Below, piece by piece: positions 51,374-58,712 of a stretch of DNA of 64,000 bases (position 1 is the stretch's first letter; the number at the start of each line of letters is the position of its first letter). Below the pieces are notes generated by a model. That model was not told the origin of the DNA. It searched no databases and worked only from the letters and a program-made list of their open reading frames with translations. The position numbers and the translations under genes were made by a program. The DNA lies in the NCBI GenBank assembly GCA_038110535.1, contig JAYNJW010000007.1, forward strand, positions 1 through 64,000, given 5' to 3'. The DNA comes from Chordibacter sp038110535 (GTDB lineage Bacteria; Verrucomicrobiota; Verrucomicrobiia; Opitutales; Seribacteraceae).

Positions 51374-53388
51374 GAAGGACCCCATTCCGGTTCGAGTTCT
51401 AAGAAGAGGGTGTGAATTCCCCGCTTTACAAAAAAGATAACTTGGTTGGCTTTTTCCCCTTTAATCCCTGTCATTACCCCTTTCATTTCCTCAATGTTGA
51501 GGATGCGATGCTGATTGACTTGAAGAAGAATATCTCCCTGGCGCAAACCCGCCAAGGCAGCCCATCCGGCCGCCTCCACATTTTCGACTAGCACTCCATG
51601 CTCTTCGGGGGAGATTCTCAAAAATACCCGGTCGGCAAAGGATAATTCCCGCACCGTATATTCAAGGTCTTCATCCTCAAACTCGGGCAATTCATTGGCT
51701 GGAGTTGGCCGTTTAGTAAGGGTGGCATTGAGTTCGAGCGTTTTTCCATCCCTCCAAACCTCAAATGTCACCACCGAATCGATACGGTATTGCTTGATCA
51801 TATTTCCGAAAACTTCCACATCTTCGGGCCGGTAAGCTTGTACGAGCTGTCCGTCTATCCGGAAAACTAAATCGCCTGCAAGCAGGCCAGCTTGCTCGGC
51901 AGGTGTGCCGGGAAAAACTTGAGATAAGCGGACGCCCCGGCTTGTTTTCTCTAGGCCCAGTGCCTCGGCTAAATCATGGGTCAGTACCTGAGTGCTTACC
52001 CCCAACCATGGTTTCCACGCTTCAAGGGGTCGCTTTTCTTCCGCTTCCGGACCAATCTTAATCACAGATAAATAGTTGGCCAAGTTTCTCTCGAAACGGA
52101 CCAGTACTGGAACAGGGATAGATTTTCCCTCGGTTAATTCTTGCGAAAGGGAAACCAGTTCAGCAATTTTGGCAATCTTTCGCCCATTTATTTCGGTGAT
52201 GACATCATTCTCAATCAGGCGGGGTTTAGCACTGAAGGAAGGTCCGCCCTGAGCGACTGTATGTACCAGTACGCCATGCTTTCCTTCCCTCCTTGCCTCC
52301 AGAGATGAAAGCAGGGTGAAGTCGCGAACGGTAAGCCCCCAACTTTTTAGTTCCTTTTCGGTTTGGTATGCGGGTTCGCGTTTTTCAGTAATAAGAATCC
52401 AGTTCATTTCCTTACCTTCACGGTATCCGGAGATGGGGACTTCTTTTCCTGGAGGTATGGCAGAAATGATTTGGTGAAAAGGAGGGAGGTCTTCCGGAAT
52501 TTTTGCCTTCACGGTTTGTCCGGCAAAATGGGTGATGATATCGCCGGGCAGAATACCAACAGACTGAGCGGGAGATCCATTAATCACTCCGGAGACCAAG
52601 ATTCCTTCTCTTTTACCGACTAGTTGTGGTTGGCATTCCAAACCGGTCCAAGAGCGTTCAATATGTCCCTTTTCCGCAAGTTCACTCGCAACCTTCCTGG
52701 CTAGGTTGGCGGGAATAGCTCCTCCTAAACTGGCAATGGCAACTTCATTAATTCCAATAATTTCTCCATTCTCATTGACTAAGGGGCCACCACTATTCCC
52801 CGGGAAAATGACCGCATCATGACCAAGCCATCTGACCAATTCTCCCACATTTTCTCCATCCAGTCGGAAGCTGGAAGATCGGTTGGATATAAGGGCAAGG
52901 TTGGAGATTATGCCCCGGGTTACCGATTGGGATAAGCCCGCCGGACTGCCCATGGCAAAGCATGAGTCACCAACTTCTACCTCGTCTGAATCTCCAAACA
53001 TAGCAACTTGGATGGGAGCAGAATTTTCCGGGCGTTCATCCAGTCTTAATCGCAAAACGGCGAGGTCGGTCATCGCATCTGCACCCAGTAAATCGGCCCC
53101 GATCTCCTCCCCGTCGTAAAACCGACAAGTCAGCCTAGTTGCTTTCCCTGCGACATGATGGTTTGTTACCACCAGACCAGAATCATCAACAATTACACCG
53201 CTACCGGTGGACCCGGATTTAAGCATCCTTCCGTTTGAACCTCTTTCGGAAACAACTTCAATCCGTACGATCGCCCGGTAAACAGAATTCACCCGTTCAT
53301 TGATCTCAAATTCTTGGTTGCTAAATAATTCTACAACCGAGAAAAAAACTAGGATGGGGAGTTTAAAAAGATTTAAAAATCTGTGCAT
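51370..53388 (-). CDS. HtrA/Deg-type serine protease with about four PDZ domains
   Basis: A 672-residue secreted protease (signal HRFLNLFKLPILVFFSVVELF). The trypsin-like domain covers ~30-245 with triad His78 (TNHHVAG), Asp108 (AMTDLAVLR) and Ser199 (PGNSGGPLV). PDZ-like units follow at about 245-340 (GILPGDIITHFAGQTV), 355-450 (PRLIENDVITEINGRKI), 465-565 (GLLAGDLVFRIDGQLV) and 585-672 (GLRQGDILLQVNQHRI). DegP has two and DegS one, so four is unusual. It degrades or chaperones envelope proteins. It is coupled to the degenerate paralogue and divergent from the AI-2E-type gene. Confidence 0.93.
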   Translation of the reverse strand: MHRFLNLFKLPILVFFSVVELFSNQEFEINERVNSVYRAIVRIEVVSERGSNGRMLKSGSTGSGVIVDDSGLVVTNHHVAGKATRLTCRFYDGEEIGADLLGADAMTDLAVLRLRLDERPENSAPIQVAMFGDSDEVEVGDSCFAMGSPAGLSQSVTRGIISNLALISNRSSSFRLDGENVGELVRWLGHDAVIFPGNSGGPLVNENGEIIGINEVAIASLGGAIPANLARKVASELAEKGHIERSWTGLECQPQLVGKREGILVSGVINGSPAQSVGILPGDIITHFAGQTVKAKIPEDLPPFHQIISAIPPGKEVPISGYREGKEMNWILITEKREPAYQTEKELKSWGLTVRDFTLLSSLEARREGKHGVLVHTVAQGGPSFSAKPRLIENDVITEINGRKIAKIAELVSLSQELTEGKSIPVPVLVRFERNLANYLSVIKIGPEAEEKRPLEAWKPWLGVSTQVLTHDLAEALGLEKTSRGVRLSQVFPGTPAEQAGLLAGDLVFRIDGQLVQAYRPEDVEVFGNMIKQYRIDSVVTFEVWRDGKTLELNATLTKRPTPANELPEFEDEDLEYTVRELSFADRVFLRISPEEHGVLVENVEAAGWAALAGLRQGDILLQVNQHRILNIEEMKGVMTGIKGEKANQVIFFVKRGIHTLFLELEPEWGPS

Positions 53389-53455
53389 ATACTTTCAATG
53401 GCGTTACCAAAATCAATTTGTGTGAAAAGTTTCGAGTGGATTGGATTAAAAGAGG

Positions 53456-53487
53456 TTCTTGCCCTTCGCCTCAACTAAAGGCAAGAA
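53456..53487. promoter_or_regulatory. 8-bp perfect inverted repeat upstream of the AI-2E-type gene
   Basis: TTCTTGCC (53456-53463) and GGCAAGAA (53480-53487), extendable to 10 bp with a G-T pair, flank a 16-nt loop and end 18 bp before the permease start in the divergent gap with the HtrA gene. It may be an operator or a leader hairpin. Confidence 0.4.
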
Positions 53488-53505
53488 TCAAACCAGTCTA
53501 GCGGC

Positions 53506-54672
53506 ATGAGCGAAGAAAAAAAAAGCACGAAAGTTTTGACTCCCGGGTTGTCCAAACTCTTGGGCATCACTCTTTCTGTGGGATGTATATTCATTATCTC
53601 GGCCCTGGCGGTGCGGACAGTCCAGTTGCTGGGCAATTTTCTTGGTTATTTTTCCTCCGTACTCTGGCCACTTGCCATCTCCTCGGTTCTGGCAATTCTG
53701 TTGTTTCCCTTAGTCCGGGCGATTGAACAGAAGGCCGGGCTAAGCCGTGCTCCTTCTATCCTGCTGCTTTATTTCCTGACCATCGGCATTTGTTCCCTTG
53801 TCACTTGGTCCCTGGGGGGAGAGTTAATCAAACAATCCCGTGAACTTGCGAGTGCATCGATTGATTGGCCCGAAAGAATTGAGGAAAAGATAAGAACTTC
53901 GGTAAGCCCTGAGACTTGGAATGCGGTATCCCAAAAATTTCTCCAGTTTAAAGGAGAATGGAAACAGGTACTTGGAAATCTTGCCCACGGGATGCCTGAA
54001 ATTTCCAAAGGTTCGGCCCAGGCCTTGCAAGATGCATGGGCAGGAATTGGTTCATTCTTTTCCTGGTTTGCGTGCCTGGCCATTGTGCCGGTTTATTTAT
54101 TTTATTTTCTTGGATCGAAAGAGGATTATCTGGGGAATCTGGCCGGGCAGTTCAATTTTCTAAACCAGAATATTCGTCAGGATTTGGTCTATCTGATCCG
54201 CCAGTTTAAGGAAATCCTCGAGGGGTTTTTCCGGGGGCAATTGATCATTGGTGCAATGATGGGATTTGGATATGCGGTCGGATTCAGCCTGTCAGGATTG
54301 AAGTTTGGAATCACATTGGGTTTATTTTTTGGCATTCTTAATATCGTGCCCTTTTTGGGTACGATTCTGGGAATCTTTTCTGTTTTTGCCGTTTCCTACC
54401 TGCAAACGGGAGGAATTTTAGATAGTGGGCAATGGCATGTGCTTTGGGGATGTGGTATTACTTTCGCAGTTGTTCAGCTATTGGAGAGCTACTGGCTCAG
54501 TCCCAAAGTAATGGGAGACAGGACCGGTTTACACCCTGTAGTAATCATCGCCTCGGTTTTTTTCTGGGGTGTGGCACTGGATGGTATTTTAGGTATGATT
54601 TTAGGAATTCCACTTACCGCATTTCTGATCGTTTTTTGGCGTCTGCTTCGCAGGAAATATTTGGTGGCCTGA
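53506..54672 (+). CDS. AI-2E/YdiK/PerM-family membrane protein
   Basis: A 388-residue inner-membrane protein with about eight hydrophobic segments, first ones SVGCIFIISALAVRTVQLLG and PLAISSVLAILLFPLVRAIE. The C-terminal core has GILNIVPFLGTILGIF and QLLESYWLSPKVMGDRTGLHPVVII, both strong family blocks. Members are annotated AI-2 exporters or Na+/H+ antiporters; true substrate is not settled. A weak terminator is not seen after it; dnaE starts 51 bp on. Confidence 0.93.
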   Translation: MSEEKKSTKVLTPGLSKLLGITLSVGCIFIISALAVRTVQLLGNFLGYFSSVLWPLAISSVLAILLFPLVRAIEQKAGLSRAPSILLLYFLTIGICSLVTWSLGGELIKQSRELASASIDWPERIEEKIRTSVSPETWNAVSQKFLQFKGEWKQVLGNLAHGMPEISKGSAQALQDAWAGIGSFFSWFACLAIVPVYLFYFLGSKEDYLGNLAGQFNFLNQNIRQDLVYLIRQFKEILEGFFRGQLIIGAMMGFGYAVGFSLSGLKFGITLGLFFGILNIVPFLGTILGIFSVFAVSYLQTGGILDSGQWHVLWGCGITFAVVQLLESYWLSPKVMGDRTGLHPVVIIASVFFWGVALDGILGMILGIPLTAFLIVFWRLLRRKYLVA

Positions 54673-54723
54673 CCGTTTTCTGGCCTGATTTTTTTCGCTG
54701 TCCTATTTGATGACCTTTCCTAT

Positions 54724-57700
54724 GTGCGCAAGAAAACCTTGAAAGGTCACAGCCCTTTGCGGAAGAATAAACTTTCCTTCAATTCCTTTCCCTTGGCTAA
54801 AAAAGACACAGATTTTGTTCATCTCCATGTTCATTCGGATTACAGCCTTCTGGACGGGTGTTGCCGAATGGACCGGTTGATGGAACGGGCAGCAGAGCTG
54901 GGCATGTCGGCGATGGCCCTTACTGACCACGGTAATCTTTTTGGTGCGGTTTCTTTTGTGAAACAGGCGGAAAAACGGGGGATTAAACCGATCATTGGAT
55001 GTGAAGGCTATCTGGTCACGGATCACAAAAATGATGAGCGCCCCGGGAGGGAGAATCATAAATCCTACCATCTCGGTCTGCTCGCCCAAAACTTTCAAGG
55101 ATACAAAAATTTATGCAAGGTGGTATCGGATGCCCATGTGGATGGGTTTTACTACCGCCCACGGACTGACCTGGAAACTTTGGCGGAGCATGCGGAAGGA
55201 TTAATCGGTTTCACCGGATGTATGCAGGGCTGGATTCCCCAGTTGATCCTCCGCGGGCAGTACGATGAGGCCGAGTCAGCTATGGGGAAAATGGTGGATT
55301 TGTTTGGAAAAGAAAATTATTTTGTGGAACTGCATAACCATGGCATCGAGGAGCAAGCCAAATTGGTCCCCGAATTGATTAAATTAGCCAAAAAATTTGA
55401 TCTAAAAACGGTCGCATCCAATGATGTCCACTATGTCAAGGGGGAGGACTGGGCTCCTCACGATGCTCTCCTGTGTATCCAAACGGGCTCAAAGTTGGAT
55501 GATGTCAATCGGATGCGCTACGACGCCCGGGAATTCTACCTTAAGTCTCGGGAGGAAATGGAGGCACTCTTCCGCGAGGTTCCGGAATCGATCACCAATA
55601 CTTTCGCGGTGGCCGAAATGTGTGAGGTAAAACTGCCCTTCGGAGAAAATAACTACCCGGTCTTTACCATGCCTCCGGAGATAAAATCTGAGGTGAAGGA
55701 CAATGTGCATTACCTCAAAAAACTTTGCGTGCAAGGACTGCAAAAAAGATACGATGTGGAATACCGGGAGGCGGATGAGCGGAAGGTGGAGGAATCGTTA
55801 ACCAATGAGCTGAGCGAGCGTTTGGACTATGAGCTTGGGGTCATTGGCAAGACCGGGTTTAATGATTACTTCCTGATCGTGGCCGATTTTATGAACTGGG
55901 CCCGTGAACATGGTGTGCCGGTGGGGCCGGGCAGAGGTTCAGGAGCGGGTTGTCTGGTGGCCTATGTCTTGGGAATTACCGATATCGATCCGCTCAGGTT
56001 TGGTCTCCTTTTTGAACGTTTTCTAAATCCCGAGCGGGTATCTCCGCCCGATTTTGATATCGATTTCTGCATGCGCCGCAGGGGAGAAGTGATTGAATAT
56101 GTTCGGGAAAAATATGGCCGGGATTGTGTGGCCAACATTATCACATTTGGAACATTTGGGGCCAAGATGGTCATTCGGGACATTGCCCGGGTTAGGGATC
56201 TTCCTTATGCCGAGGCAGACAAACTGGCCAAAATGATCCCCGATGACTTAAATATTTCCCTCGATGATGCTTTGGCTAAAAGTCCGGAACTTTCCGCAGA
56301 GTATGAAAAAAATCCTGTAGCCAAACAAATAATCGACACGGGGCGAATTATTGAGGGCATGGTACGAAACTCCGGCACCCATGCCGCCGGGGTGATTATT
56401 GCCGACCGTCCGCTTAAGGAGTTGGTCCCCCTGACCACTCAGGACGGCATTCTTACCACGCAATATCCCAAAGACCCAGTGGAGGAACTTGGGTTATTGA
56501 AAATGGATTTCCTTGGTTTAAAAACCTTAACTGTTATTTCGGAAGCGGAGTCGCATATCCGCAAAAAGAAAGGGCTGGAGGATTTTCGGGTGACGAATGC
56601 ACCACTGGAGGATGAAGCAACCTTCACTTTGCTCAATGATGCCCGAACTATCGGGGTCTTCCAATTGGAGTCGGAAGGCATGCGCAGGTTGTGCCGGCAA
56701 ATGACCATATCGAATGTGGATGAGATTATTGCATTGATTGCCCTCTATCGGCCTGGTCCGATGGATTGGATACCGGATTATATCAAAGGAAAGGAAGATC
56801 CCTCCACTATCCAGTTTCCCCACCCCTTGCTTGAGGATGTCTGTGCCGAGACCTATGGGGTGATGGTTTATCAGGAACAGGTGATGGAGGCTGCACGCCG
56901 GGTGGCAGGATATACCTTGGGAGGGGCAGACATTCTTCGCCGGGCCATGGGGAAGAAAAAGCCCGAAGAGATGGCTAAGCAAAGAGAGATTTTTGTCAAG
57001 GGAGCCAAGGAGGTAAATGGCATAGGTCCTAAAAAAGCCAATGATATTTTCAACATATTGGAAAAGTTTGCCGGATATGGCTTTAACAAATCGCACTCGG
57101 CTGCATACGGAATCATTAGTTATCAGACCGCCTATTTAAAAGCCAATCACCCGGTTGATTTTATGGCAGGGGTGCTTGCCTGTGAGCTGGGGAATTCCGA
57201 AAAACTTGCTCATTTTCTTGGAGAGTGTCAGGAGATGGGTATCTCAGTACTGGGCCCGGATGTGAACGAATCGGGAGAGAATTTTACACCCTTGGATGGG
57301 GGAGAGAATGTTCTTGGATCGATTCGTTTTGGTCTTTCAGCGGTCAAGGGGGTGGGGGATGTTGCGGGAAAATGTATTGTGGAGGAGCGTCTTCGCAATG
57401 GAGCCTTTTCCGACTTTAGCGATTTAGTCGAACGGGTGGATGGAAAAGCAGTCAACAAACGCGTGCTCGATAGTCTGATCAAGACGGGTGCTTTTGATGC
57501 CTTACACCCCAACCGTGCCGCCCTCTTATCAGACTTGGACCGGGCCATGGGTGAGGCACAATTACGCCGCAAGGACCGCGAGGCCGGGCAGGCAAATCTC
57601 TTTGATATGATGGGAGGTTCAACCGAGGAAGATTCTGCACCTTCCGAGAATTTCGGTCCCAATGGAAACCAGCCCGTTCCAGAGATGGAGAACCTGCAAA

Positions 57701-58380
57701 AATTAAAATTCGAAAAAGAACTCTTAGGTTTTTTTCTTTCCGGACACCCTGTTGAAACCCTGTTGGGCTTGGAATCTCTTGTCGACACACTGAAGCATGA
57801 GGAACTGTCCAGCCTCACCGAAAAAAGATCATTCCGGCTCTGTGGCGTGGTCTCGGAGGTGGAAAGAAGATACACCAAAAAAGATTCCAAACCATGGGCG
57901 AGGTTCACCCTTTTGGCCCAAGAAAAAGATTTGTCATTACCGATGTTCCCGGAGGCATATTCTAAATACGGGGATCGCTTAACGGAAGGCGAGCTGATGG
58001 TGGTTACCGGAGTAGCCTCAGTCAGGGATGGGGAATCGAGGCTGACGGTTGAGAAAATTGAGACCATAGACCATTCGCTTTCCCACATTATTGAGGAATC
58101 AACCTGGTTGATTGACCCGACCGATGAGGACGCCGATAAATTTCTTTCCGATCTTCACTTGGAGAGTGAAAAGGGCAGGGGTCGGTCCCGGGTGAGTATC
58201 GCCTTTGCCGAGGATGGAGAAGAAGACGGCATAGTTGTGCAAATGGATGAAAGGTTTCGCTTGCGGCTTGGACTGGATGATTTTTCCAATTGGAGGAAGC
58301 GAACTTGTGTTCTAGGAGTGCGGGTGAAAATGTCTGAACCGGATCCCCCTGCTGAGCGCAAATACAGCCGAGCAGAATAG
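54724..58380 (+). CDS. dnaE: DNA polymerase III alpha subunit
   Basis: The replicative polymerase, 1218 residues. The PHP domain opens with VHLHVHSDYSLLDGCC, followed by the palm domain with active-site Asp pair PDFDIDFCMRRRGEVIEYV, the finger GYGFNKSHSAAYG, and an OB-fold near residue 1020 onward. The overall order matches DnaE1 and there is no fused exonuclease, so proofreading must come from a separate epsilon. The GTG start adds ~25 residues (RKKTLKGHSPLRK) before the PHP domain; a TTG near 54796 (LAKKDTDF) is possible. It is directly upstream of rpsU. Confidence 0.96.
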   Translation: MRKKTLKGHSPLRKNKLSFNSFPLAKKDTDFVHLHVHSDYSLLDGCCRMDRLMERAAELGMSAMALTDHGNLFGAVSFVKQAEKRGIKPIIGCEGYLVTDHKNDERPGRENHKSYHLGLLAQNFQGYKNLCKVVSDAHVDGFYYRPRTDLETLAEHAEGLIGFTGCMQGWIPQLILRGQYDEAESAMGKMVDLFGKENYFVELHNHGIEEQAKLVPELIKLAKKFDLKTVASNDVHYVKGEDWAPHDALLCIQTGSKLDDVNRMRYDAREFYLKSREEMEALFREVPESITNTFAVAEMCEVKLPFGENNYPVFTMPPEIKSEVKDNVHYLKKLCVQGLQKRYDVEYREADERKVEESLTNELSERLDYELGVIGKTGFNDYFLIVADFMNWAREHGVPVGPGRGSGAGCLVAYVLGITDIDPLRFGLLFERFLNPERVSPPDFDIDFCMRRRGEVIEYVREKYGRDCVANIITFGTFGAKMVIRDIARVRDLPYAEADKLAKMIPDDLNISLDDALAKSPELSAEYEKNPVAKQIIDTGRIIEGMVRNSGTHAAGVIIADRPLKELVPLTTQDGILTTQYPKDPVEELGLLKMDFLGLKTLTVISEAESHIRKKKGLEDFRVTNAPLEDEATFTLLNDARTIGVFQLESEGMRRLCRQMTISNVDEIIALIALYRPGPMDWIPDYIKGKEDPSTIQFPHPLLEDVCAETYGVMVYQEQVMEAARRVAGYTLGGADILRRAMGKKKPEEMAKQREIFVKGAKEVNGIGPKKANDIFNILEKFAGYGFNKSHSAAYGIISYQTAYLKANHPVDFMAGVLACELGNSEKLAHFLGECQEMGISVLGPDVNESGENFTPLDGGENVLGSIRFGLSAVKGVGDVAGKCIVEERLRNGAFSDFSDLVERVDGKAVNKRVLDSLIKTGAFDALHPNRAALLSDLDRAMGEAQLRRKDREAGQANLFDMMGGSTEEDSAPSENFGPNGNQPVPEMENLQKLKFEKELLGFFLSGHPVETLLGLESLVDTLKHEELSSLTEKRSFRLCGVVSEVERRYTKKDSKPWARFTLLAQEKDLSLPMFPEAYSKYGDRLTEGELMVVTGVASVRDGESRLTVEKIETIDHSLSHIIEESTWLIDPTDEDADKFLSDLHLESEKGRGRSRVSIAFAEDGEEDGIVVQMDERFRLRLGLDDFSNWRKRTCVLGVRVKMSEPDPPAERKYSRAE

Positions 58381-58386
58381 CATGGC

Positions 58387-58421
58387 TTCCTGCTTGACGA
58401 ATTTTGCAGGAAATATACCAT
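58387..58421 (+). promoter_or_regulatory. rpsU promoter region with inverted repeat around the -35
   Basis: TTCCTGC (58387-58393) and GCAGGAA (58406-58412) form a perfect 7-bp dyad whose 12-nt loop starts with TTGACG (58394-58399), a good -35. TACCAT at 58416-58421 (16-bp spacing) would be the -10. The dyad follows the dnaE stop by 6 bp, so it could also be a dnaE terminator stem, but there is no T-tract. Confidence 0.4.
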
Positions 58422-58440
58422 GAATCTTTTGTCATAAATT

Positions 58441-58641
58441 ATGTCTATCGAAATTAAGCTACGCAAAGGTGAACCAATGGATCGTGCGATTCGTCGTCTT
58501 AAGAAGACTCTGGACCGCGAGGGTGTGATCCGTGATGTGCGTGCCAAGCGCTACTTTGAGAAACCCTCAGATAAAAAGCGAAAAGCACGTAAAGTGGCAG
58601 CATTTACCCAAATGTTGCGCACCCGCTACGAAAAGATGTAG
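58441..58641 (+). CDS. rpsU: 30S ribosomal protein S21
   Basis: A 66-residue basic protein beginning MSIEIKLRKGEPMDRAIRRLKK, the S21 signature, with the conserved block VRAKRYFEKPSDKKRKA and a basic C-terminus. S21 helps mRNA base-pair with the 16S 3' end. Its retention is notable where Shine-Dalgarno sequences are weak. It lies after dnaE and before the cyclase cassette, with a candidate terminator directly downstream. Confidence 0.96.
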   Translation: MSIEIKLRKGEPMDRAIRRLKKTLDREGVIRDVRAKRYFEKPSDKKRKARKVAAFTQMLRTRYEKM

Positions 58642-58650
58642 TTTTCTTTC

Positions 58651-58671
58651 GGGGTTATCCCCCCTTTTTTT
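58651..58671 (+). terminator. Intrinsic terminator after rpsU
   Basis: GGGG(58651-58654)-TTAT-CCCC with further Cs is followed by seven Ts (58665-58671), starting 10 bp after the rpsU stop. The stem is short (4 bp, all G-C), so efficiency may be moderate, but the T-run is clear. Confidence 0.5.
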
Positions 58672-58691
58672 ATCTCGTCATCGATGAGATA
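58671..58691. promoter_or_regulatory. Nested palindrome upstream of the cyclase gene
   Basis: TATCTC (58671-58676) and GAGATA (58686-58691) flank a region in which TCATCGATGA (58678-58687) is itself a perfect 10-bp palindrome. It ends 21 bp before the cyclase ATG, between the rpsU terminator and the gene, and is a candidate operator or start-region hairpin for the cyclase-TIR pair. Confidence 0.4.
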
Positions 58692-58712
58692 ACTTCCTAG
58701 CAATAATTGGCA

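Noticed and set aside
57228..58088. Long open frame (286 codons) antisense to dnaE
   Set aside because: It is Ser/Arg-rich, typical of the reverse of a coding strand, and dnaE is clear.
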